A stretch of DNA of 57,013 nucleotides from an uncultured Shewanella sp. (GTDB lineage: Bacteria > Pseudomonadota > Gammaproteobacteria > Enterobacterales > Shewanellaceae): the NCBI RefSeq assembly GCF_947495455.1, contig NZ_CANLZC010000027.1, positions 1-57,013 of the forward strand, read 5' to 3'. Numbering within the stretch: position 1 is the first letter of the stretch; the number at the start of each line of letters is the position of its first letter. Positions 48,534 to 56,877 of the stretch are shown piece after piece. The notes beneath the pieces are model-generated. The model made no database searches. It was not told the origin of the DNA and worked only from the letters and a program-made list of their open reading frames with translations. The translations under genes and the position numbers were made by a program.

Positions 48534-49406
48534 TTAAGAATTGATTAAAATTCGGCTTTTAATTAGCGAGGCGTGTTCTTGACAAACCTCTTTAATAGCC
48601 AGAATAAGCGACGTGTTGGCTTTATTCGTTTTATAGGCTAAACCAATATGTTTTACTAAGTTCAATCCTTCAATAGGGAGTAATTGAATACCTGCCGTTT
48701 CTTTTATTTCTTGCCAATTCGGTAATAAAGCAGCGCCAATCCCCGTACTGACCAATTGCCAAGCATATTCAATGGTGCGTATATTTGCCCTATGTTGAAA
48801 ATGGACTCCCTGATTAACCATCTCAAGTTTAAGCTTATTGAGTGCATCACAGGGCATTCGATAAATAAAAGGCATTCCATCCAACTGAGCAAGCTTCACC
48901 AGAGTTTGATCCGCCATTGACCAACTCGTCGGTACGGCCAATTGGTAATCATCTTGCCAAATCGGAATAAAACTCTCTTGACTGGTGACTGCATGAGTTA
49001 ATACCACACGAATATCACATGGCTCTTCTGGATCCACTAAGGTTAGCTCTAAATGCTCAATTTTTTCTGAGATCTGCTTAATAAAAAAACTCATTCGTTT
49101 CGCCCCGAGTGAGCGCATTATTCCCAAACGCAAACTCACAGGTTGAGGGCTATTAGCAAAAAGCTGATAAATAGAGTGGGTATTATCAGTAATATCTTTT
49201 GCTAACGGATAGAGTTTATCTGCCGCCGCTGTCGGCAACACACCTCGAGCATGACGAATAAAAAGCGTAACAGATAATAATGATTCCAACTGCTGAATAG
49301 CTGCAGTAATAGAAGGCTGAGAAACAAAACATATTTTTGCCGCGGCACTAATACTGCCCTTATCATAAACCGCTTGAAAATATTTTAATGAACGTAACTC
49401 CATCAT
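48534..49406 (-). CDS. LysR-family regulator of the aminomutase operon
   Basis: The protein has the LysR DNA-binding domain (RSLKYFQAVYDKGSISAAAK ... QPSITAAIQQLESLLSVTLF) and a C-terminal ligand-binding domain of the usual size. The start is set at ATG 49406 (290 residues), with GGAAG nine bases upstream; the next codon is also ATG, and a TTG at 49412 is possible. It diverges from the radical-SAM gene with 177 bp between them containing a 23-bp dyad, the standard arrangement for a LysR activator and its catabolic operon. Confidence 0.9.
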   Translation of the reverse strand: MMELRSLKYFQAVYDKGSISAAAKICFVSQPSITAAIQQLESLLSVTLFIRHARGVLPTAAADKLYPLAKDITDNTHSIYQLFANSPQPVSLRLGIMRSLGAKRMSFFIKQISEKIEHLELTLVDPEEPCDIRVVLTHAVTSQESFIPIWQDDYQLAVPTSWSMADQTLVKLAQLDGMPFIYRMPCDALNKLKLEMVNQGVHFQHRANIRTIEYAWQLVSTGIGAALLPNWQEIKETAGIQLLPIEGLNLVKHIGLAYKTNKANTSLILAIKEVCQEHASLIKSRILINS

Positions 49407-49465
49407 TCTCAATCACTTCCTTATTGCTTCTTGCTCAAGATACAGCCAAGAGGATAATGAGTCAA

Positions 49466-49488
49466 TATAGCTAAATCCTTGAGCTATA
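49466..49488. promoter_or_regulatory. 23-bp dyad, putative LysR operator
   Basis: TATAGCT (49466-49472) and AGCTATA (49482-49488) are perfect inverted repeats separated by nine bases, midway between the divergent LysR and radical-SAM genes. The position and symmetry fit a LysR recognition site, although the strict T-N11-A core is not centred on it. Confidence 0.5.
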
Positions 49489-49583
49489 AGAGACCACTAT
49501 AGAAGACATAAAAAAATATTATTATTCAATAAACCATACTTTATATAAGGTTTTATATCCATCCATTCTTGCACGGAAAGATA

Positions 49584-51203
49584 ATGACCTCACCCACAGC
49601 CTCTGCCAATTTGAACATTAAAATCATTGAAGAAAAGCACACACAAGCACCTCATTTAGTCGTATCTAAAGAGGATCTCGAACTATGTATGCAGCGTTAT
49701 GAATACAGCCAAATAACGAGACAGATTATTCAGCAAGAGAATTTGTTGCCCATAGGCTTATTGAGTCGATTACACGCCTCTTATCCGCAACATTCTGGTT
49801 TTTTAGAAAACAAACGCTTTCTCTTTCATGGTAAAGATCACTACACAGGCCTGTCTGGTTTTCGTGAAGTCTGTGGCATTTTAGCGAAAAATGGCATCGA
49901 AATCGGTCATATTGCCGAGCGGGAGTTTTTTGTTGAAGTCTACCGCTTTTTAGCCACTCGCCATTCGTTAAACAGCATTAATTGGGACAACTATCAACAA
50001 GATCCGGTTTTTCAACTGGTGTTTGCTCAACCTGGCATGATTGAACCACAAACGACTGAACGTTATGTCAATGAAACCGATGCGAAAGCACGCACACAAA
50101 TCGCCATTGAGTATATGGAAAAAACCAATCCTCACGATGGCAATCAGCAACTGAATAAACCTTGGTTTGAAAATGCAGCGGGTGAGATTGAGTTTCTTGA
50201 CGGCTCTCAGCACAAATACCCTCAGTGCCAGCTCATTTTTGATAAAACCACCCAAAACTGTTTTTCTTTTTGTACTTATTGCTTTCGTCATGCACAAGTA
50301 CGAGGCGATGAAGACATGTTTATTCAAAAAGATATTCAGCAAATTCATGACTATGTTCGTCAACATACTGAAATTACCGATTTATTGATAACCGGTGGTG
50401 ATGGTGGCTACATGCCCGCTAGCCGCTTGAAGCAATATGTCATGCCTCTAATTCAAGATCCCAGGTTATTGCATGTCAAAAATGTGCGCTTAGCCACGCG
50501 GTCACTCACCTTTCAACCAGAAATGATCCTAAGTGATAAATATAATGAAATGTTAAAAGTGTTTGATATGTTGAGAGATAATGGTATTCAACTCGCTTGG
50601 ATGGCGCACTTCTCAACCCCAAGAGAGCTCTTAAATCCCAGCACTATTGCGGCCATTCGGCGACTACAGAATCATGGGGTCAATATTCGCTCACAAAGCC
50701 CTATCATGCATCACATCAGCTTATTTACCAATGATAAAGGCGAAGTGGATGTCGATAAGTCCGCTAAAAATTGGATCCATCTTGCTGAAATATTGGGGAT
50801 TATGAGTATTGGCTTTCATTCCATGTATTGCGCCCGCCCCACGGGTGAACATCATTACTACAGCGCACCACTGGCTAAAATCGAGCAGATTTTTAACACC
50901 ATCTATCGCTCCTTGGCTTCGATCAATCGACCATCTAGACATATTTCCATGACGATTTCTGCAGGAAAACTGGCCATCTTAGGCACCTCAATCATCAATG
51001 GTGAAAAGTGTTTTGCACTGCAATTTACTGAAGCACGCAACATGAAATGGATGGATCGCGTATTTCACGCTAAATACAACGAAGTCGAAAACAAAATCGA
51101 CTGTTTACTTCCCTTTGACACCCATGAGTACTTCTTTGAAAAAGAATTAAAACAAATCGAGACCCAATTGGCTGAAGCTTTGCAAGCAAGATTAGAGCAC
51201 TAA
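49584..51203 (+). CDS. KamA-family radical SAM aminomutase-like protein
   Basis: The family includes lysine and glutamate 2,3-aminomutases, which move an amino group from C2 to C3 using SAM, a 4Fe-4S cluster and PLP. The cluster motif is Cys226-x3-Cys230-x2-Cys233 (CFSFCTYC), and Arg235 aligns with the substrate-carboxylate arginine of clostridial lysine aminomutase. GGDGG (271-275) follows as the SAM-contact loop. The two aspartates that grip lysine's side-chain amine align with Ala417 (YCARPTGE) and about Ser455, so the substrate is probably not lysine. The PLP motif PGGGGK is reduced to AGK (Lys462), so PLP binding is less certain. At 539 residues it is about 120 longer than lysine aminomutase. 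The ATG at 49584 follows GGAAAG. It heads a five-gene operon. Confidence 0.85.
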   Translation: MTSPTASANLNIKIIEEKHTQAPHLVVSKEDLELCMQRYEYSQITRQIIQQENLLPIGLLSRLHASYPQHSGFLENKRFLFHGKDHYTGLSGFREVCGILAKNGIEIGHIAEREFFVEVYRFLATRHSLNSINWDNYQQDPVFQLVFAQPGMIEPQTTERYVNETDAKARTQIAIEYMEKTNPHDGNQQLNKPWFENAAGEIEFLDGSQHKYPQCQLIFDKTTQNCFSFCTYCFRHAQVRGDEDMFIQKDIQQIHDYVRQHTEITDLLITGGDGGYMPASRLKQYVMPLIQDPRLLHVKNVRLATRSLTFQPEMILSDKYNEMLKVFDMLRDNGIQLAWMAHFSTPRELLNPSTIAAIRRLQNHGVNIRSQSPIMHHISLFTNDKGEVDVDKSAKNWIHLAEILGIMSIGFHSMYCARPTGEHHYYSAPLAKIEQIFNTIYRSLASINRPSRHISMTISAGKLAILGTSIINGEKCFALQFTEARNMKWMDRVFHAKYNEVENKIDCLLPFDTHEYFFEKELKQIETQLAEALQARLEH

Positions 51204-51275
51204 TCTCAATACCGAGGGCAACATTCTGTTCGTTGCTCGTATCAATCAACATACAGTCATAGAAAAATAATCCTC

Positions 51276-51986
51276 ATGATAAATAAATTTTCCCACTCTA
51301 TCACTGACATGATCAATCCCATTTTTGATGGTGCAAGCATAATGATCAGCGGTTTTGGTGAGGCTGGCAGCCCTATTGAACTCATTCATGCGCTGATCGA
51401 TCATGGCGCAAAAGAACTTACCGTGATCAATAATAATACTGGCAGTGGGCAAGTGGGCTTAGCCGCACTCATTGCCAATGGACAAGTCCGTAAAATGATC
51501 TGCTCTTTTCCTCGAACGGCCAATTCAAGCGTTTTTCCGAAGCTGTATCGCGCAGGCAAAATTGAGCTTGAACTCGTGCCACAAGGTACACTTGCCGAGC
51601 GTATTCGCGCAGGAGGTGCAGGGATCCCGGCTTTTTATACAGCCACATCTGTCGGAACGCCACTAAGTCAAGGCAAAGAGACTCGGCGCTTTGAAAATAC
51701 AGACACTGTGATGGAGCGAGGACTCACAGCCGATTTCGCACTCATTAAAGCCCACTGCGCCGATCGTTACGGCAATCTCACCTATCATAAAACCGCACGT
51801 AATTTCGCCCCCATTATGGCCATGGCAGCCAATACCACACTAGTGCAAACTCAACATAAGATTGAAGCTGGGGAAATCGATCCCGAATCTGTGATCACGC
51901 CTGGCATTTTTGTTAATCATATCATAGCTGTACCTCAACCTCAGCAAGAGTCATTACTTGTCGCTCAAGGACACGTTTATCCATGA
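51276..51986 (+). CDS. CoA-transferase subunit A, PcaI-like
   Basis: This is the alpha subunit of a class I (family I) CoA-transferase, which moves CoA from succinyl-CoA or acetyl-CoA to a 3-oxo acid. Of the known members it most resembles 3-oxoadipate CoA-transferase PcaI: the glycine loop GFGEAGSP (26-33), VRKMICSFPRTANSSVFPKL, VPQGTLAERIRAGGAGI and DFALIKAHCADRYGNLTYHK. The 236-residue length is normal. It starts 72 bp after the radical-SAM gene and overlaps subunit B by 4 bp (ATGA), so the subunits are translated together. Confidence 0.92.
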   Translation: MINKFSHSITDMINPIFDGASIMISGFGEAGSPIELIHALIDHGAKELTVINNNTGSGQVGLAALIANGQVRKMICSFPRTANSSVFPKLYRAGKIELELVPQGTLAERIRAGGAGIPAFYTATSVGTPLSQGKETRRFENTDTVMERGLTADFALIKAHCADRYGNLTYHKTARNFAPIMAMAANTTLVQTQHKIEAGEIDPESVITPGIFVNHIIAVPQPQQESLLVAQGHVYP

Positions 51987-52750
51987 AAACCAATAACAAA
52001 TCAATTAATAAAGCACAAGATAATTCACAAGCTGTGTACCAAAAAAACCATGTTGTCGGCTGGACCAGAGAACAAATGGCCCAGCGAGTCGCCCAAGATA
52101 TTCCCAATGGTGCATATGTGAATTTAGGCATAGGCATTCCTGAGCATGTCGCCCGCTTTGTGCCTAAAGGACGGGAAGTTATCTATCATACTGAAAATGG
52201 ATTACTCGGTATGGGCCCTACACCTAATGATGATGAAATTTGCCTTGATTTAATCAATGCAGGTAAAAAACCTGTCACAGCCATTAAAGGTGCCGCCTAT
52301 TTTCACCATGCCGATAGTTTTGCCATGATCCGTGGACAACACATTGATGTGTGTGTATTAGGCGCAATGCAAGTGTCTGAAAAAGGTGATCTTGCCAATT
52401 GGTCCACGGGGAATAAAGATGCGATCCCTGCCGTCGGCGGCGCAATGGACTTAGTGGCTGGTGTTAAAACGATTTTTGTGATGACCCAACACACCACAAA
52501 AAACGGAGAAGCCAAACTACTCAAACAATGCTCTTATCCCTTAACGGGTCAGCAAGTGGTCAATCGTATTTATACTAACCTTTGTGTTATCGATATTACT
52601 GAGCAAGGATTTTCCCTTATTGAACTGGCACCGGATGTGAGCTTTGCTTATGTGGTGGCGCGCACAGATGCAAAACTTATAGACAAACGAGATCAGCATG
52701 TTAAACAGGCCATCTCTCAATCACAAACCTCCCTTGTCTCTACCGTCTAA
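51983..52750 (+). CDS. CoA-transferase subunit B, PcaJ-like
   Basis: The beta subunit carries the catalytic glutamate that forms the enzyme-CoA thioester, Glu71 in HTENGLLGMGP. It closely resembles PcaJ over MAQRVAQDIPNGAYVNLGIG, AAYFHHADSFAMIRGQHIDV, GDLANWSTGNKDAIPAVGGA and KQCSYPLTGQQVVNRIYTNL. It is 255 residues long, with an extra polar N-terminal stretch of about 25 residues. It is followed 11 bp later by the aminotransferase gene. Confidence 0.92.
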   Translation: MKTNNKSINKAQDNSQAVYQKNHVVGWTREQMAQRVAQDIPNGAYVNLGIGIPEHVARFVPKGREVIYHTENGLLGMGPTPNDDEICLDLINAGKKPVTAIKGAAYFHHADSFAMIRGQHIDVCVLGAMQVSEKGDLANWSTGNKDAIPAVGGAMDLVAGVKTIFVMTQHTTKNGEAKLLKQCSYPLTGQQVVNRIYTNLCVIDITEQGFSLIELAPDVSFAYVVARTDAKLIDKRDQHVKQAISQSQTSLVSTV

Positions 52751-52761
52751 AGAGTCTCATT

Positions 52762-54090
52762 ATGTCTTCTATTGATCAAAGCGCGCAATTGTTTAAACGC
52801 GCCCAAAACGTTCTTCCCGGCGGCGTGAGCCGAAATACGATTTTTAATTTACCCCATCCAACCTATGTTAGTCATGGCGAGGGCTGTTATGTTACCGACA
52901 TTAATGGCGTGAAACGCATTGATTTTGCAAATAATATGGCCTCACTCATTCATGGCCATGCCGAACCTAATATTACCCAAGCCATCATCAAGCAAGTTGA
53001 AAAAGGCACAGCTTTCACTCTAGCTACCGAATTAGAAATCAAATTTGCCGAATTACTTTGTAATAGAGTCCCCAGCTTTGAGCAGATCCGCTTTGTTAAT
53101 TCAGGAACAGAAGCCGTCATGGCTATGATTAAAACCGCTCGCGCTTTTACCCAAAAAACAAAAATAGCCAAAGTTGAAGGGGCCTATCATGGCAACTATG
53201 ATTATGCCGAAGTCAGTCAAACAGCCTCACCAGCAAGCTGGGGAAATGCACAACAACCTAACAGTGTTGCTGTAGGACGCGGCACACCACAAAGCGCGTT
53301 AGATGATGTCATTGTTATTCCTTATAATGATATTGATAGAGCATTAAGCATTTTAGAGCAGCACAAAACAGCACTCGCTGGCATTTTAATCGATCCCATT
53401 TCACATAGAGTGGGCTTAACACCCGCCTCCCCTGAATTTATTCATGCCTTATACCAATGGAGCCGCGACAATCACAGCTTATTACTGTTTGATGAAGTCA
53501 TTACTTTTCGAACTCGCTTTTCAGGTGCTCAAGCCTACTATCAAATTAAACCAGATCTAACCGCCATTGGTAAGATGATAGGGGGTGGATTTCCTGTGGG
53601 GGCCTTTGCCGGAAGGCGAGATATTATGCAAGTGCTCAACCCTAGCCAATCTCCTATTATATTGCCGCATTCGGGCACGTTTTCAGCCAATCCTGTCACT
53701 ATGGTGGCCGGGTTCACTGCGATGCAATTATTTGATAACGCCGCTGTCGATAGACTTAATCAATTAGGTCTTTTAGCACGAGAGCGACTCACTCAAGCAA
53801 TAGAGAATTTAGGCATTAAAGCCTGTGTAACGGGAGCAGGCTCTATGCTTAGATTGCATTTTAAAGCGCAAGCGCCTAGCGATTATCGTCAAAGCTACAA
53901 TGATGCAATACAAAATCAGGCCACAAAGTCCTTACTTAACTATCTCTTTAATAATGGCATTATGATGATCAATACCTGCACGGCCATGCTATCCACCCCC
54001 ATGACCGAAAAAGATATCCACTATTTAGTCGAGACAATCACGTCAGGTTTGGCTCAAATCCAACACCAATATCCAGAACTAAACCATTAA
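52762..54090 (+). CDS. Class III (HemL-like) aminotransferase
   Basis: The protein belongs to the PLP fold-type I class III family and is close to glutamate-1-semialdehyde aminomutase and beta-amino-acid transaminases. Key features are FVNSGTEAVMAMIKTARAFT (phosphate cradle), EGAYHGNYD, LLFDEVITFR (Asp244 contacting the pyridine nitrogen) and the Schiff-base lysine Lys271 in LTAIGKMIGGGFPVGAF. Length is 442. It is unlikely to be HemL itself because it lies inside a catabolic operon. Beta-phenylalanine transaminases are known HemL-like enzymes, so a beta-amino acid made by the preceding aminomutase-like protein is the expected substrate. Confidence 0.88.
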   Translation: MSSIDQSAQLFKRAQNVLPGGVSRNTIFNLPHPTYVSHGEGCYVTDINGVKRIDFANNMASLIHGHAEPNITQAIIKQVEKGTAFTLATELEIKFAELLCNRVPSFEQIRFVNSGTEAVMAMIKTARAFTQKTKIAKVEGAYHGNYDYAEVSQTASPASWGNAQQPNSVAVGRGTPQSALDDVIVIPYNDIDRALSILEQHKTALAGILIDPISHRVGLTPASPEFIHALYQWSRDNHSLLLFDEVITFRTRFSGAQAYYQIKPDLTAIGKMIGGGFPVGAFAGRRDIMQVLNPSQSPIILPHSGTFSANPVTMVAGFTAMQLFDNAAVDRLNQLGLLARERLTQAIENLGIKACVTGAGSMLRLHFKAQAPSDYRQSYNDAIQNQATKSLLNYLFNNGIMMINTCTAMLSTPMTEKDIHYLVETITSGLAQIQHQYPELNH

Positions 54091-54106
54091 TAAATAAGGA
54101 TCCAAC

Positions 54107-55315
54107 ATGCTCAAGGATGTATACATTTGTGATGCCATTCGAACGCCTATCGCCCGCTACGCTGGTTCTCTTTCAACGGTTCGCGCCGATGATTTAGCGG
54201 CCATTCCCCTCAAAGCGCTAAAAGAAAGATGTTCATCACTGGATTTCAACCAAATCGACGATATTGTATTGGGCTGCGCTAACCAAGCGGGTGAAGATAA
54301 CCGTAATATTGCCCGCATGGCATCGCTGCTGGCGAATTTTCCAAAAAGCGTATCTGGCGTGACACTCAATCGACTCTGTGGATCGGGACTCAATGCCATT
54401 GGCTATGGTATGCAGGCCATTAAAGCGAATGAGAGCGAGCTTATCATAGCAGGCGGGGTTGAGCATATGACACGCGCTCCTTATGTCATGGCAAAAGCCA
54501 ATACGCCTTTTGAACGCCATCAAAGCCTGTTTGATACCACCATGGGCTGGCGATTTATTAATCCAGCATTTGATGCGCGTTTTGGCACACAAAGCATGGC
54601 CCAAACAGCAGAGAATCTTGCCGAGAAATATCATATTACTCGAGAGCAGCAAGATCACTTTGCCTTTTCCAGCCAATTAAAAGCGGCCAGCGCACAAGAA
54701 ATGGGATATTTCACCGAAGAAATCATACCAATAACATTACAAACTAAAAAAGGCGATTCAATACGCTTTGATGCCGATGAGCATTTACGCTTCACAAGCC
54801 TTGAGAAAATGGCCAAACTCGCTCCGATTGTTCACCCACAAGGGACCATTACTGCCGCCAATGCATCGGGAATAAACGATGGCGCGGCGGCCATGATTTT
54901 GGCTTCTGAAAATGCACTTTGCGCTCAAAATCTCACGCCAAAAGCCAAAATATTGGGCATGTCCGTTGTGGGCGTCACTCCAAGTTTAATGGGCATTGGC
55001 CCCGTTCCTGCCAGCCAAAAATTACTCTCACGTCTTGGGCTGACCTTAAATGACATGGATATCATAGAGCTCAATGAAGCCTTTGCTGCCCAAGCCTTAG
55101 CCTGTATTCATGAAATGGGATTAAGTGCAAATGATCCGCGCATTAATCCTCAAGGCGGCGCGATTGCGTTAGGCCACCCTTTGGGCATGAGTGGCACTCG
55201 TATTGTGATGTCGGCAATGCATCAACTCATACGCAATCAGCAAAGATATGCTTTGTGCACTATGTGTATTGGCGTCGGTCAAGGCATTGCGATGATCATT
55301 GAAAATGTGCATTGA
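54107..55315 (+). CDS. Thiolase, PcaF-like (3-oxoadipyl-CoA thiolase type)
   Basis: Thiolases cleave 3-oxoacyl-CoA with CoA to acetyl-CoA and a shortened acyl-CoA. Catalytic residues are Cys91 (LNRLCGSGLN), His357 (ALGHPLGMSG) and Cys387 (CTMCIGVGQG). Of the known subgroups it looks most like PcaF/PaaJ beta-ketoadipyl-CoA thiolases: DAIRTPIARYAGSLSTVRAD, VLGCANQAGEDNRNIARMA, TTMGWRFINP and ALCTMCIGVGQG. The length of 402 is normal. It ends the operon, 16 bp after the aminotransferase gene. Its last codons and stop lie in a 13-bp tandem repeat. Confidence 0.93.
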   Translation: MLKDVYICDAIRTPIARYAGSLSTVRADDLAAIPLKALKERCSSLDFNQIDDIVLGCANQAGEDNRNIARMASLLANFPKSVSGVTLNRLCGSGLNAIGYGMQAIKANESELIIAGGVEHMTRAPYVMAKANTPFERHQSLFDTTMGWRFINPAFDARFGTQSMAQTAENLAEKYHITREQQDHFAFSSQLKAASAQEMGYFTEEIIPITLQTKKGDSIRFDADEHLRFTSLEKMAKLAPIVHPQGTITAANASGINDGAAAMILASENALCAQNLTPKAKILGMSVVGVTPSLMGIGPVPASQKLLSRLGLTLNDMDIIELNEAFAAQALACIHEMGLSANDPRINPQGGAIALGHPLGMSGTRIVMSAMHQLIRNQQRYALCTMCIGVGQGIAMIIENVH

Positions 55316-55348
55316 AAATGTGCATTGAAAATGTTCATTGAAAATGTG
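55297..55348. repeat. 13-bp tandem repeat across the thiolase stop codon
   Basis: CATTGAAAATGTG is repeated four times (55297-55309, 55310-55322, 55323-55335 with one change, 55336-55348) and then fades out. The first unit encodes the last residues of the thiolase (IENVH) and the second supplies the TGA stop. No terminator hairpin was seen after the operon. Confidence 0.9.
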
Positions 55349-55400
55349 CATTGCAAACATGGCAAGAATGGTGAGCAATCTAGCATTGCTATTGCAGCCA

Positions 55401-56072
55401 CTAGACTTGCCAATCGATAGCAGTTTCGCCAAGTGCGAGCAAATGACGATTCACTTCAGAAAAATGACGGCAGCCCAAAAAGCCTCGATAGGCCGATAAA
55501 GGGGAAGGGTGTGGGCCGGATAAAATTACATGCTGCTTTGCATTGATAAGCTTGCCTTTTTTTATGGCATGCCCACCCCATAATACAAAAATAATCGATC
55601 TAGTTTGCTCATTGAGGACCCTCAATATATTGTCCGTAAAGGTTTCCCAGCCCACTTTTGCATGGGAATGGGCTTTGCCTTGCTCCACGGTAAGTACAGT
55701 ATTGAGCATCAATACACCTTGCTTAGCCCAAGGCGTCAAGCAACCATGTTGAGGGCTCCTAAACCCATCAATATCAGTCGCGAGTTCCTTATAAATATTG
55801 ACCAAAGAAGGGGGGACTTTAATACCTTCTTTCACGGAAAAACACAAACCGTGTGCTTGATTGGGTCCATGATAAGGATCTTGGCCCAATAACACCACTT
55901 TCACTTTCTCAAGCGGCGTTAATGTCAATGCATTGAGTACCTCATTTTGTGGTGGATAAATTGTTTTTCCCGCTGCGCGTTCTGTGAACACAAAATCTGT
56001 AATGGATTGATAATAAGCTTGCGCTTCTTGCTCGGCTAAAAAGCTCTGCCAATGGGTATGCTTCTTGGTCAT
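55401..56072 (-). CDS. ung: Uracil-DNA glycosylase
   Basis: Ung removes uracil from DNA in base-excision repair. The 223-residue protein has the water-activating motif GQDPYHGP (Asp65), the uracil-pocket segment [26 protein letters not shown] and the DNA-intercalating loop [10 protein letters not shown] followed by CRHFSEVN. Length and motifs are standard. It is convergent with the thiolase operon. Confidence 0.96.
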   Translation of the reverse strand: MTKKHTHWQSFLAEQEAQAYYQSITDFVFTERAAGKTIYPPQNEVLNALTLTPLEKVKVVLLGQDPYHGPNQAHGLCFSVKEGIKVPPSLVNIYKELATDIDGFRSPQHGCLTPWAKQGVLMLNTVLTVEQGKAHSHAKVGWETFTDNILRVLNEQTRSIIFVLWGGHAIKKGKLINAKQHVILSGPHPSPLSAYRGFLGCRHFSEVNRHLLALGETAIDWQV

Positions 56073-56095
56073 TCAATGGTGCTCAACAATAAAAA

Positions 56096-56710
56096 TTAAA
56101 GGGTAAACCAAACTCGAATCGCTAATAAAAGCAATACAACCCCAGAGATTTTATCAATCAATCCCGCTTTCGATCTTAACTTAGGTAAAACGGCGCCATG
56201 GGAAAGCACTAACGCAATAAAGGTATACCAAAGCCCATCGACAACTAGCGGTGTGAGTACAATAAGGGATTGGCCAGTCACTGTGCTTGCATCCATCACA
56301 AATTGACTGAACAGCGCCACAAAAAATAAAATAATTTTAGGATTAAACAAGGAAATGGCTATGCCATCTCTTGCTGCAACAATGGCCGACGTATTTTCGC
56401 CTGCCGCGAGTTTATCAGCCATTCCCCCTTTAGAACGCAGCGCTTGTATGCCTATCCAAGCGAGATAGAGTCCGCCCATTAACGCAATACCATTAAACAC
56501 TAGAGGGGCATGTTTTAATAAAGCCGCCAATCCCAATAAAGTGAGTAAAGCGTAAATACCAATACCGATAGAATGGGCCCAAGCACAGATAATGCCTTTA
56601 GCCCGCCCACCACCTAATGTGTGGCGTACCACCATAGCTAAACTCGGCCCCGGAGACATGGCCCCTAAAAAACTAATGGCCAATAAACTGAGCCAAGATG
56701 CTATTGTCAT
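56096..56710 (-). CDS. LysE/RhtB-family amino acid exporter
   Basis: The 204-residue membrane protein has six hydrophobic segments and the family start SFLGAMSPGPSLAMVVRHTL, followed by the NPKIILFFVALFSQF segment. LysE/RhtB proteins export amino acids and their analogues by proton exchange. The exported compound is not known. It ends 23 bp before the ung start codon on the same strand, so the two may be co-transcribed. Confidence 0.88.
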   Translation of the reverse strand: MTIASWLSLLAISFLGAMSPGPSLAMVVRHTLGGGRAKGIICAWAHSIGIGIYALLTLLGLAALLKHAPLVFNGIALMGGLYLAWIGIQALRSKGGMADKLAAGENTSAIVAARDGIAISLFNPKIILFFVALFSQFVMDASTVTGQSLIVLTPLVVDGLWYTFIALVLSHGAVLPKLRSKAGLIDKISGVVLLLLAIRVWFTL

Positions 56711-56877
56711 AATTGTCTTATCCTAATACATAAAATCAGGTCACATGAAACGTTCAACATTAATGTAACCGCAAAGTAGGCGCGATTTTAGCATTAACCC
56801 TTAACGGCAACCAATAAAATAAAACTGACCCGACAATACTCTCAGGCCTTAGAGCTAACCCTATAAAATTAACTCAT
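56711..56877. other. Upstream region of the LysE-type gene
   Basis: No gene was recognised between the exporter start and the hexanucleotide tract. On the minus strand a short open frame leaves the repeat as KDKDELIL followed by TAG (stop at 56861-56863), which could be the C-terminal end of a gene entering from beyond the window; all three minus-strand frames are open across the repeat, so this is not decisive. Confidence 0.4.

Noticed and set aside
49584..51203. EpmB (EF-P lysine 2,3-aminomutase)
   Set aside because: EpmB is about 340 residues and acts with EpmA/EF-P; this protein is 539 residues and sits in a CoA-transferase/thiolase operon.
52762..54090. Glutamate-1-semialdehyde aminomutase for heme synthesis
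   Set aside because: The fold matches, but the operon context is catabolic and better fits a beta-amino-acid transaminase.
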